NCBI GenBank assembly: GCA_905221615.1
Contig: CAJNDT010006013.1
Coordinates: 1,467,879 to 1,531,878, forward strand
Direction: 5' to 3'
From: Symbiodinium sp. CCMP2592
Taxonomy: Eukaryota; Sar; Dinophyceae; Suessiales; Symbiodiniaceae
Length of the DNA stretch: 64,000 nt
Position numbers and translations under genes: made by a program. This document shows, piece after piece, positions 24,177-33,922 of this stretch. Below the pieces are notes generated by a model. It worked only from the letters and a program-made list of their open reading frames with translations, was not told where the DNA came from and ran no database searches. Every line of letters starts with the position of its first letter. The stretch's first letter is position 1.

Positions 24177-25067
24177 TTAAGTGTGAATGAGAGTGAGAAA
24201 AAGTCGATCATATATTTGAGGAGCCCTGGGTGCAGTGGTACAAACCCATCCGTGGATCACATGTTTGCACAAAGCTGACGAGGTGATACTGGATAAGCTT
24301 GGCACTGAAGTTTTCAGGAAGGAGGGCATAGAGTACATGGCCACCCATGTGCAATTCAGACATGTTGAGGAAGCAGTCTGCACAACCGGTGTCTGCACTG
24401 CTGCATTCTTTTGGACCCACGTTGGCTGCACAGGTGTCGGATCTTCCAGAGCATCGTCGTAAGGGACAAAACGCTCGAAGCAGTTGCACCGAGCTCCCAG
24501 ACACACACTACTACTCAGGGCGCCCCTAGCTATCACTGTGCCGTCGCCTGAGCACTGGTTGGTGTAAGGTCTACTACGAACCAACGAAAGCGACTGCCAT
24601 GTATGCAAAGTCACAGTCAAATGAGGTCCCTGCTTGCGATTGGCCTTTGGCTTGGCCGTGGCTCCGCCGCGGTTGCGATCGGTGAAGTTGGGTGGCGTAG
24701 TAGGCGACGCTGCCGTGGCGTGCCCAGCGCTCCCTGCTGCATCCGGCACCGTAGCTTGAGGTCCCCAAGTCACAGCCGTCACAGCCGCCCTTTCCTCAGA
24801 GTCCAAGCTGTTGATCATGTCACGTAGCTCAATGTCCCCCAAGAGTCTGGCCTCCTCAGCCGGGGTCATTGTCGTGCGTCCTTCCCGCTCCATGGTCTCC
24901 ACTATCTCCCCGGTGATGCCAGCCCTGGGATCGCTGTCTGTCGCCGTCTCGGTGGTCGCAGCCACGCCGGAAGCTCCCGGCAGCTCAGCAGCTGCTTCCG
25001 TAGCCGCGTCCGTAGCCGCGTCCGTGACCTCCTCGCCACTGTCGCCGCTGCCATCTTCAAAGTGCAA
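24177..25067 (-). CDS. Hypothetical acidic protein segment
   Basis: A 296-codon minus-strand frame. It begins with an acidic Ala/Thr/Glu-rich stretch holding a short tandem of ATDA/ATEA units. A helix-like part follows (EEARLLGDIELRDMINSLDSEERAAV), then a Pro/Thr/Lys-rich linker. The last third is Ser/Cys-rich and less convincing. Low-complexity acidic linkers of this type are common in eukaryotic regulatory proteins, but no family is evident. Confidence 0.35.
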   Translation of the reverse strand: MHFEDGSGDSGEEVTDAATDAATEAAAELPGASGVAATTETATDSDPRAGITGEIVETMEREGRTTMTPAEEARLLGDIELRDMINSLDSEERAAVTAVTWGPQATVPDAAGSAGHATAASPTTPPNFTDRNRGGATAKPKANRKQGPHLTVTLHTWQSLSLVRSRPYTNQCSGDGTVIARGALSSSVCLGARCNCFERFVPYDDALEDPTPVQPTWVQKNAAVQTPVVQTASSTCLNCTWVAMYSMPSFLKTSVPSLSSITSSALCKHVIHGWVCTTAPRAPQIYDRLFLTLIHT

Positions 25068-25356
25068 GCGTATTCGGATGCTGAGACGCCAAGCGATCTC
25101 CTAGAAAGGAGATGGCCGCCCGGATCGAGTCCATTTGTGTCACATCGCCTGTCATCAAGGTAAGCGCCCGGCACAGGCTCACTCCATGCCTTGTCAGCTC
25201 CACATAGAGGGCACTCGAAATCCTATGTGACAGGGGGCGAAGATGCTGGACAGCCACCGGCGGTGTAACAGCAGACACTGCTGAAAAGCCACCCTCCAAC
25301 GCCTGGCATGGATGTCCTGTGCTTCTGAGCCCGTCGCCGAGGGCCGCGCCTGACAC
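25057..25356 (-). CDS. Hypothetical protein exon, unknown family
   Basis: A 99-codon minus-strand frame with balanced composition (YVELTRHGVSLCRALTLMTG, MDSIRAAISFLGDRLAS). It lies directly downstream of the 25410-25954 segment and upstream of 24177-25067 on the same strand. It may be the middle exon of one gene. No domain recognised. Confidence 0.3.
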   Translation of the reverse strand: MSGAALGDGLRSTGHPCQALEGGFSAVSAVTPPVAVQHLRPLSHRISSALYVELTRHGVSLCRALTLMTGDVTQMDSIRAAISFLGDRLASQHPNTLAL

Positions 25357-25409
25357 CGATGTGAGGCCATCTTCTTCTCCATCGGCGTCCGGTTTTCCCT
25401 ATGCAGGTA

Positions 25410-25954
25410 AGTTTCAGAGCCCAAGGTCCCCTAATCGAGGCTGTGAAGGTCGAGGAGACCTCCCGAACGTTGCTCACTCGGGTACCCTTGAGGCCACAGG
25501 TGTGACAGCCAACAGGGGTAATGCAATCTGCGCCACACATACAGAGTGACTTCATTCGGAGCAAAAATGGATCTCCGAGCAGCTTGCAGCACCCGTCCCA
25601 GGTGAGATTGTACCTTGAAACGGTCCCAGCATCGAAAATTCTCCATGTTGGCAATGTAGCCTCCATGAGCCCATGATGCTTGCACAACATCCCTTGCCCG
25701 AGACCATGCAGAAAGTGTGTGTGCCCTGACCGTTGGCCATCAAACAACTCCCTAGCTATGTCTGCCTCGGTACACAAAGTAATTTTATTGTGGTTGGGAA
25801 TCCAGGCATCGTACATGCAACGGTAGTCATCTGGCTCCAAATGAATTCCCAGCCATTCACACATAGTGTTAGCAGCAAATGGCCAATCCTCTTCATATGC
25901 AGATGAATCGGACGCCAATCCCAAACCGTGCCAGAGCCGGAAATTCTTGATCAA
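25410..25954 (-). CDS. Hypothetical protein exon, unknown family
   Basis: The 5' part of a 243-codon minus-strand frame looks protein-like: WHGLGLASDSS, WPFAANTMCEWLGIHLEPDDYRC, a Cys-rich patch CMCGADCITPVGCHTCG, then TRVSNVREVSS. After about 25420 the same frame becomes Arg-rich and less natural. That suggests the coding exon ends near there, but I cannot fix a splice site. The Cys patch may bind zinc. I do not recognise the family. Confidence 0.35.
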
Positions 25955-26046
25955 ACCGCGATCGCGGCTAGCACAGCGAGGAGAGAGAATGGCTCGGCCT
26001 CCGCCCTAACTTCACAGGACACCTCGTCCCTGTCAGCCGAGATGCT

Positions 26047-26155
26047 TGTAGTAGCAGTAGTAGTAGTCGTCGTGGTGGTGGTGGTGGTGTTGGTGGTAGT
26101 CGTGGTAGTAGTAGTCGTCGTCTTCGTCGTCGTAGTAGTAGTAGTAGTCGCAGCA
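26047..26155 (+). repeat. AGT/CGT/GGT microsatellite
   Basis: Mixed GTAGTAGT, CGTCGT and GGTGGT units. Confidence 0.9.
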
Positions 26156-26159
26156 ACAT

Positions 26160-26668
26160 TACAGATTGTCGCACGCCCCTGTGAAGACTGTGGAGCCGTC
26201 ATCAAGGCACCCCGCCAGCATCCTGCGAAGTGCCTGTTCTTTGGCAGATCAGTTTCATGCACCTTAAGCTCCTGGCCGCAAGGAACGGATCAGCTACAGG
26301 AAGTCTTCGGCCCACTCGTGGAAGCACAGTTGAACGCGATGGAGTGGACGACATCCAAAAGGGAAGCCGAGCCCAGGCTCGGCATCTTCCGAACGGAGAA
26401 AGGCATCGAGAACAGGGCAGGGCAAGGCGCCCGTGGACTACGGCCCCCACAAACAAACCACACTGGAAACAAGGACGGGCCGAACGTAGCCTACCTGATC
26501 AAGGCACTGGCGCGCCTAACGCTACGGCAGGAGACGGCAATCAAGATCTTGCGCGTCCTCTTCGTCCAGCCGGACAACCAGGGGGATACATCAAGCATCT
26601 TCCATCCCGAGTTGCCCCGCATGCGCCGCTGCAATGGAAAGCTGATGATAGCAATAGTAAACCTTTAG
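26160..26668 (+). CDS. Possible dinoflagellate-type conserved ORF of unknown function
   Basis: The C-terminal half of a plus-strand frame (open from 25928, but the first part is microsatellite-derived) reads CEDCGAVIKAPRQHPAKC, then NVAYLIKALARLTLRQETAIKILRVLFVQPDNQ, and stops at 26668. From memory, many predicted dinoflagellate proteins contain a similar short helix pair (ARLxLRQExxxxxLRxDxxFV...). Its function is unknown to me. The true start cannot be fixed. Confidence 0.4.
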
Positions 26669-27120
26669 AGCCCATCAAGACAGCAGTGTTGCATGATTCT
26701 GTGCTCGGTCAGGAATGCTATATCATCCTGCTGTGCCGGTGCTAGCGAACTGACTGCAGGGGTAGCCGTTTGTGGGGGGCGCGCGAGCAGCACGTGCTCC
26801 GAAAAAATTGCACGCATGTTGCCCAGCGCCCACGGCTACCCTACGCGCCACACCCACATTGCTGCAGGTACCTTCAGAGTGAGGCTTGCCCACTCAAGTG
26901 TGCCACTGGCCACGTCAGCTTTTGCGTGCAATTCGTTCTTGGGAAAAATTGTTGTCAGAACCGACTTGAAGGCAGATACAGAAAAATTGCTTGATTGAGC
27001 CTTCATGCCTGCGATACATTCTTTCTTTATTGCCACCTACGGATATGGGGTTCGAGACTCCGTGCTGCACTGCCGGAGAACAGCCTCACTATCCGTAGTG
27101 TGCTGAAAGTCAGCATGGAG

Positions 27121-27838
27121 GATGAAACTGACAAGAGACCTCCTCCTGAAGCCCATGTGGTGCGAATTCCTTACTCCTTGGAAACAGAGGACAGCATCCC
27201 CCAATGCATGCCAAGGCCCACTCATGTAGCTGAGCAAATTGCGGCGGACATGATTGTCAGTGGGCAAGTCCGTATGAACATTTGGGAGCTATTATGCGGC
27301 TGTCTGCCCACCAGTGAACTGCGCAGAGAGGCCAGCACAGATCGCTCCAGCGGTATGTGCTTCTTCAGTGGAGGCTACAGTCAAAGCCCACAGTATGGAT
27401 TGCGATGCATCACCACGCTGTTCCCTTGGGTGACGCTTCTGGTTTGCAAATACACGAGATCCTGCACTCATGTGCCATTCTCAAGTTTTGTGCTACATCG
27501 CAATACCTCGATGTGCGCACATCGGGATCTCAACAATAACCCTGACAGCGTCAACGTTGTGTTTCCTTGCTGAACCTTCACTGGCGGTGGCCTCTGCATG
27601 GTTGCAATCCCCGAGTGGTGACTGCCCTTCTCTGGATGGCACCCTTCGCGGACATGTGCACAACCTTACCATGTCCGGGGTTGCATTCAATCCGCATAAT
27701 TGGCATGAGACCTGCCTCTGGGAGGGACATCGTAACACCATTGCGATTTACACCGCCAAAGCGGTAACTACCCTCAATCAGGATGACATCGACACCTTTC
27801 GTCGTCTACAGTTTGTGCTGCCAGCCCTGGAACCGTGA
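27121..27838 (+). pseudogene. Broken Fe(II)/2-oxoglutarate oxygenase-like gene
   Basis: The first frame (to 27573) carries GMCFFSGGYSQSP, GLRCITTLFPWVTLLVCKYT, FSSFVLHRN and then the iron-binding pattern AHRDLNNNPDSVNVVFPC, ending at a TGA. Immediately after, sequence encoding FTGGGLCMV continues without a gap. A second frame (to 27838) carries FNPHNWHETCLWEGHR (distal His and 2OG-binding Arg), IAIYTAKAV and LQFVLP. Every element of the family seen elsewhere in this window is present, split by a stop and a frameshift. It stands alone, with no RT or integrase beside it. Confidence 0.6.
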
Positions 27839-28149
27839 ACAGGCACATAAGTGCGCAATATGTGGCCACTCCTTAGTGTGCCCTTTGGGCCACTTGTACA
27901 TTCGCTGAACCAGGCTCTGTATAGTGTACAAATTGCAAGGGATTTAGACTACGATGTTGGATCGGTGAACCACACCTATTTTTCACACTCTCGCATTTTG
28001 TTGCATTGCCTCAGGACATATGCTGTCGCAATCAAGTACAGCTGTTAACCATGCGCTGTTCTCTTGACAAGTTGAGTAGGTCGCAAGTTTGCAGCTATCC
28101 GTAGCGAAACTTGGCCGCGTGGATTTTGTGCTCTTGAAGCACCGGTGCA

Positions 28150-28957
28150 ATGCACTGCCACATACCTGACGCCAAGCTGAGCGACCGGCTGCGATTGGTA
28201 TCATTTTCAGCACGGGGGCTTGTGTTTGGACATCAAGTGCGGGTTTGTCCTCCCTTGGACACAAGTGCTGGGTCACCTAACAACAGACTGGGGAGGATAC
28301 AATCCTGCGCCTGCGGGCCAGCTTCCGGGAGAATTTATGGCTATGGTGACAGGGGTGAAAACGGACCACATCTTTCAAGGCTTCATCTACGGCAAGGCCA
28401 ACCATCCCCTGGTTCGCCAGGCAATTCAGCATGCTTTCGGGCGTCAGGTTTTTGCCGCCCAGGCCAATGTGGAGCACATGATCTTCTGTAAGTACTTGTG
28501 GAATGTGCTGAAGAAGGACATGGGCCACGAGCCGACCGTAGGATGGAATGTCAGCCTAACCTATGGCCCCATCTACCTCTTTCAGGGGAGGCATGATGGC
28601 CAGAAAAAGCGGACGAAGACCTACGACAACGAGGGTCATCACTTCGTCACGGCGAACGGAACGCTGGTGGCCTACGCTCGGTGTTGGGAGTGGCAGAAGG
28701 GATTTCAGGGAGACCCCGCCGCCAAGAACTCGCCGACAAGCTTTGCGAATCAGCATCCTGAGATTGTGCTCGAGGTCTCGGAGGGAGGGGCAAGCGAGAT
28801 GGAGCACAGCTCACAACAGCGCCAAGAACCGCCCGGCACCCCCCCGCCATGGAGTATATCAAGACCTATGTGGTGGAGGGCATCAAGGACAGGGACAACA
28901 CGTTTTCCAACATCATGGAAGCAGGCTCGCCATCGGAGCAGGATGTGCTGGTGTTGA
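28150..28957 (+). pseudogene. Glycosyltransferase-like (DXD sugar-binding) fragment
   Basis: The first frame holds IPDAKLSDRLR. A second frame then gives HFQHGGLCLDIKCGFVLPW near 28205-28260. Together they match the A/K-x-D-x-x-R ... Y-x-x-GG-x-Y-L-D-[IV]-[DK] region of GT32-like and capsular-type glycosyltransferases, which uses acidic residues to hold a nucleotide sugar. Downstream, FIYGKANHPLVRQAIQHAF and SLTYGPIYLF fit the later conserved blocks (a...GHP/NHP and TGP). The frame switch at the GG motif means either a frameshift or a missed splice. The tail after about 28770 is low-complexity. A role in glycan synthesis is inferred from family only. Confidence 0.5.
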
Positions 28958-28997
28958 TCTCACGTGGACTTGGCTTGATTCTGATTGAAGGCAGCCA

Positions 28998-30271
28998 ATG
29001 GCTGTGTTGCCGTCACTGACAACACAGTTCGCTCCAGTACCGGAAATGGCATCCGGAACCACTTCAGACGCGCCTACGCTATCACCTGTGACTTCTGCCC
29101 CGCCACCGCCTCCCCCTCCAAAGCAAGCGAAGGAAACCCAGCCACCCTCCACCATGAGGACCAAAGGCATCACCAAGGGCAAGGGTTTTGACCCTCCTTG
29201 CCTCCGCCCTTTCTCATGGCTGAGCAACCACGGACGCAGCCAAGGCTCCCTCTCTGCCGGTCTAAGCGGCCCCAGGTCCGCTACTTGGACCCTTTTCGGG
29301 CCTCAATCCACAGTCCCGCCAATGCCATGCCCCACATTGCCCATGGCCCCATCCGTCCTCCGACCCCAGTGGAGGAAAAGTCACACAGTCCTCCCATCAA
29401 ACAGACGAGAGACCCCAATGGGCCTCGTATGCCTCGGCCGCCTTCAGCCGGGGCTCCTCAAGTGGACTACACGCCTCAGCTGCCGCCCGTCACGGACAAG
29501 ATCTACAGCAGGCAGGAATTGGTGCAGATGCTTGGATCGCCGGCGCTGCAGGATTGGATTTGAGCTCTGGCAGGGTTCAATGTGTTGGGCTCGCCGGTTC
29601 TTGGAGGACTCTCTGATCAAGCGCAGCAACCTCTTTGGGCTACGCGTGTTGAGGCACTTCGCCAGGTCCCGCCACTCTTTGAGGCGATCAAGAATGTCAG
29701 AACCAAAACAGACCTCACGTGGGAGATCGACATGTCTGTTCGCAGAGTCCTCGCCAAGGAGGGTCAAGTGACGATCGTCACAGGTCATGGTGACACCTAC
29801 CGTGAGATGACGACGCCCACCAAAGTTCACGGTCTTGTCGGTGCCTGCTTCAACGACGTGTGGATGGAGCCCATGATGTCCAGACACTTCCCAACTTACA
29901 CGGAGTTCAACCTGGTCGCCACCACTATCAGCACGGTCTACAATGAGGCGGCAAAGTCGACAGACCTCATGACGTGCATGCTTAAGTTTAAGCCACAGAG
30001 AGGTGAGGCACCTCTCAAAAGAATCCGCATAGATCATGACAAGGGTGACAAGGACGATACCACAGACGCCTGCAGCCCCGTCGGCCTCGTCCAGCGCCAA
30101 GAGACACTGCAGCAGCATAAGAGCGAGAACCAGGACAGCAAGCGTCCTCGCGAATCTGCTCCTTCCTCGTCTTCCGCTAGTCAGCGACCAGAGAGACCTC
30201 GGAACCAGCCGGCGTGGGACTGGGCAGTGGCAATCCTGGAACTGGCATGGCGATGTGCCTACTCATCATGA
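28998..30271 (+). CDS. Hypothetical proline-rich ORF with in-frame stop
   Basis: The frame from 29198 is Pro/Arg/Ser-rich (RPPTPVEEKSHSPP) and runs to a TGA at 29561-29563. The same frame then continues to 30271 with a more structured region: LFEAIKNVRTKTDLTWEIDM, VTIVTGHGDTYREM, LVGACFNDVWMEPMMSRHF, then a basic Ser-rich tail. An overlapping frame at 28998 adds an eight-residue Pro run. The single in-frame stop suggests one gene with a nonsense change or an unrecognised intron. I do not recognise a domain. Confidence 0.35.
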
Positions 30272-30320
30272 TTGGCAGCGTCAGCAGAGGTAGTGAAGCC
30301 ACCTCTTTTACCGACAACAG

Positions 30321-30590
30321 ACAACGCCGGCACAGCGTGGTTGTGTCTCATAATGTAGCACGGCCTCCACAGAGACGAATAATTTGCAAGGCATTTTGCC
30401 TCATCTGCAGTCCTCCCCAGCTTGTTCTTTCACTATGCCTGAGAAAAGACCCAGACTTCTGACAACGCTGGCGCAGCCACGTTGTGTCTCTAACGTGGCA
30501 CAGCCTACACAGAGGCAATTGCTCGTATAGCATTTTGCTGATCCTTTCAGGTTTGTTTTTACATTGCCTCGCACCTGTAGACTGTAGATT
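30321..30590 (+). repeat. Diverged tandem duplication, unit about 141 bp
   Basis: The stretch from 30321 (ACAACGCCGGC, then GTTGTGTCTC, CCACAGAG, GCATTTTGC and CTATGCCT) is repeated from 30462 with the same landmarks in order (ACAACGCTGGC, GTTGTGTCTC, ACACAGAG, GCATTTTGC, ATTGCCT). Confidence 0.75.
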
Positions 30591-30821
30591 GGCCTTGACT
30601 GAATCAAGAGCCTTGATGAAAACAGGCGGCTCGTGCTCAGTTCATGTTCTGAGTTGATGTGACACATTTTGGCCTTCGGCCCACAGATTCAGGTACAGCA
30701 TTCATCCACTCGTCATGCCGTTACGGCCCACTAGACGGGAACTCAGGGCGCCAACTCTTCGGGGTACGACCCAACTGATCCCAAGTGCATGAGTACTGGA
30801 CGCAGTGACTCACACTGAGTA

Positions 30822-30825
30822 GTAC

Positions 30826-30893
<68 letters not shown>
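30822..30893 (+). repeat. AGT microsatellite
   Basis: About 23 uninterrupted AGT units. Confidence 0.97.
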
Positions 30894-30894
<1 letters not shown>

Positions 30895-31019
30895 TTCATT
30901 CAGCAGCGTCTCTCGGAGTACCGATGCACGACGAGGGTAGGACAGATCTATCATCCGGCCGCTCTGTGGCAGCATCAGGAGCCTTGCCTGATTCCTTGAA
31001 GCACACAGCAGTAGACTTC

Positions 31020-31541
31020 TTAGTCCCTTGCGTCTAGATCTAAAGCACTAGCGCTTGCCCTCGCACTGTGATGAACATGTTTGCGATCTGACATTCCTTC
31101 CGATGTGTAGTCGGAGTCACGGGACCCTGTCGCAGCCATAGCAGAACTCATCTGAGACCTGTTGTTGGCCCGAGCAACTTCCGGAAATGATGAAGACGTA
31201 CCATGAGGTACAGCTGGCGAAGCCGCTGAACCTGCACCTCCTGAGCCTGAGCCATCCAAACTCCGCTGTGCTGGATCTCCCCTTCGAGCGCTGCTTGCAT
31301 AGCTCGTTCCGGCACCACTGTTCCTCATAGCTCGTTGCAGTTTTCGGCAGCGGTTGGTGTGAAAATCTGTACCACAAAGGGAGCAGCAGTGACGATGCCT
31401 TGCATTAGCAGAGCAGTAGAAGCCTCGGCCACAACCTGGCGTTGTGCATCGCTTGTGGAGGATCCCAATGCCCTGATCTAAAGACGTGGGAGGCCCTCCA
31501 GCATCATCATCATCATCCAGACCTGTGGACGGTGATTCCAC
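31020..31541 (-). CDS. Small Cys/His-rich protein, putative zinc-binding
   Basis: A 173-codon minus-strand frame. After an acidic start (LDDDDDAG) it has a cluster of Cys and His over residues 31-66: CTTPGCGRGFYCSANARHRH, CCSLC, then HTNRC. The spacing suggests one or two zinc sites. From memory, dinoflagellate proteins contain a similar CxTPGCG ... CC..C ... H...C pattern of unknown function. The rest is Ser/Ala/Gly-rich and probably disordered. The frame ends at a TAA read from 31020. Downstream of the LINE and oxygenase-like fragments on the same strand. Confidence 0.45.
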   Translation of the reverse strand: MESPSTGLDDDDDAGGPPTSLDQGIGILHKRCTTPGCGRGFYCSANARHRHCCSLCGTDFHTNRCRKLQRAMRNSGAGTSYASSARRGDPAQRSLDGSGSGGAGSAASPAVPHGTSSSFPEVARANNRSQMSSAMAATGSRDSDYTSEGMSDRKHVHHSARASASALDLDARD

Positions 31542-31902
31542 AGAGCCACCTGTCGGCTATGCCTCTGCGAAACGGCCGCCTCGCTCACTGCTGCCGCCGC
31601 TGACATCTGCAGCAGTCATTGCAGCCATGGGAGTGACCTGGGCAGATGGGCCGATGCCCGTTTCCCGGCTAAAGTTGCAGCTATAGCGGCAAGGCAGGGC
31701 TCGTTAGGCACAGGTGTGGGGACTAGGGGGACCAGGGGGGAACGGGCCTAGGAGAGCATGTTTTGCTGGCACTGTCCGGTCTGTACATGACTGACTCCTA
31801 GGCACACTTTCGGTGTGCCCTGCTATGTTGTAACATCTCAAGAACCAAGAACCAACTCCGGCGCTGTTGACTGCATGACATCTGCGCAAGATAGTAACGC
31901 CG

Positions 31903-33177
31903 TTAGGCGACCGGATCAAGCAGAATTTTCGGAAAAGTACGCAGGCTGGTGTGTGCAGGAGTGTCAGTCCTCGGACTTTCAGGCATTTGAAAACCCAGAG
32001 ACCGCAGGGTACTTTGCATGGCCGCGGGCAGATGAGCCCAACTTCGCACTGTGTAAGCAACCAGTGTGTAACGATCATAATGACCCCAGGCTTGCGTGGC
32101 GTGCCAGTGTGTGTGTGCGCAGGAAAAATGAGATACTGATCCTGCAGCTGATGAAACCGACCTCCACACATGCCCTCCCGGATTTCATTGAAAATCACAT
32201 CCAGTCAAATCTTGCAGCCAGAGCCCTCCGCTATCTGTGGTACTGACCATGGTCAACAGGTTGGAAAATGGGCCATTGGCGGGATCGCGGTGCGCGGGCG
32301 CACCATAGTTGCAGTCCACCACTAGCGTGGTCCAGCAGAAGCCAGGGCACAGGTGCGTAATGTACGAGCAGAGAAGCTTGCATACATTGGAGTGCACAAG
32401 CGTGGCTTCACTCAGTCCCACATATATGCCAACAGTGAAGCTGAGTGCTCTCGGCTGTTGTTGTGCCATGATCTGTGCCTGGCCTCTCAAAGTGCAGCTG
32501 TCCAATGACCCGACGTACGGCTTCCCAGATCGAAGCATTGCATTGCCGGTTTCCAGTATACACGAGGCCAGGGAGTCAGCTGGGCTGTTGCTCCCACCAG
32601 GGAGTGGAACCGCCTCCGGCAGTACTGGGCTGGGATAGGAGGGCAAAACCTCGCTCAGTTCAGCAGAGTAACACAGAAAATTCACATAGTTGTCGCCTGC
32701 TAGGAGTGTTTTCGCTGCTCGTACAAGGTCATTGCGACAGATCATACTGAAGCCAGATGGCAGATCAGAGCCATCCTGTGATTTTAGCAGCGAAGCAAGA
32801 CACGCCAGCAACAAATGGCTTTCAAGTGCTTTTGTGTCTACATCGGCCGGGAGCGGACATTCAGCAGCCATCCGGTCACCGCACAGAAGGAAAGGATGCG
32901 AACCCCAGCTGAGAAAAACTCTACCGGCCGAAAGAGAACGAAAAACTACGAACCCTCGATCAAGTCCTGAGCTGAGGCCGGAGCAGTGGCGTGACCCGGA
33001 CACCCGATGGCAAACTACACGGCAAAACTTGCTTGGGAGATCTCGCTGCCGAGACTGCAAATGATCGAAACAATGCAAGTGTGAGGCATGTGCTTTGTGC
33101 AAAAAGACAAGCATGCAAGAGACTGCAAACGAGCTGGCAGACAAATTAAGCAAACTAACATGAATTGAGTGGAACAA
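31903..33177 (-). pseudogene. Broken Fe(II)/2-oxoglutarate oxygenase-like gene near LINE
   Basis: The 330-codon frame 32185-33177 ends with VGIYVGLSEATLVHSN, FCWTTLVVDCNYGAPAHRDP (HxD iron site) and SGGLWLQD. A different frame (31903-32169) continues with HATQAWGHYDRYTLVAYTVR and LRSLGFQMP. This supplies the distal His, the 2OG-binding Arg and the same LRSLGF tail that the oxygenase domain of the element at 51976 has. So the domain is complete apart from a frameshift near 32190. It lies about 100 bp beyond the LINE on the same strand. Whether it was once part of that LINE or a separate gene is unclear. The N-terminal half is not recognisable. Confidence 0.6.
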
Positions 33178-33275
33178 CTGCGCGACAACGCTTCGGCATC
33201 ATGCATGGTGGAGGCACCATGCGCGGTGCGACGGGCTCCCGTGGAAGCAACTGTGCAGGTCGGCACAAGCCGCTA

Positions 33276-33862
33276 TTATTCAACCCGGAGGTGCCCAATC
33301 AAGTAACCACTGGCAGCAATGATGTCATGATCATGATCTTCCCTTTTAGCTTTGCGAGGAGCAGTATTATCTCTAGATCGATGCGGAAGCAGAACACGAT
33401 GATTGCTAAACGCAATCCCGCACTCTGGACAAGGCACACCCGGCACTCCTTCTGCAGAGAAATGCACTTCGTACTGGCAGCTGCGAGCAGGTCAGCCCGA
33501 ATCCGCTGAAACCAAGGTTTATCAGCATCAGACACTACCTGTGCTCGCTTGTCCAAAAGCTTAATGAGGCACTGAGTGGGGGAGAGAACTCGGAGTCGGG
33601 ATCTCAGGGCTTCGTTATATGTGTACCGGGGATTTTGCAATAGCTCTTAAAGCCCTGATGTCGAATGCTTCCAGCCGCCGAAGTGCTGCTTCAGTGAGGC
33701 CAGTAGTACAGTAGCCTGCAATCCGTAAAAAAGAGCACTTCTGACACAAGCACAGTAGAGTCGGACCCTTTCGTGCACGGTGAGTATCTTGTTGTGTAAG
33801 ACCTTCAGCAGTCTGTGCCTGTTCTGGGCCGCTGCTTGGACGCGATGTTGCAAGGTCTGCAT
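33276..33862 (-). pseudogene. LINE thumb region and C-terminal zinc finger
   Basis: RVRLYCACVRSALFYGLQA (33647-33862) fits the helix-rich region after RT in LINEs. Further on, CPECGIAFSNHRVLLPHRSR (33276-33467) is a C2H2-type finger, which LINE ORF2 proteins often carry at the C-terminus for nucleic-acid binding. The two lie in different frames. Confidence 0.6.
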
Positions 33863-33922
33863 TTCGAAGCCGTGAAAGGAGGCAACTATCCCAAGATAAA
33901 CAATGGAGAAAGCTTTAGGAAC

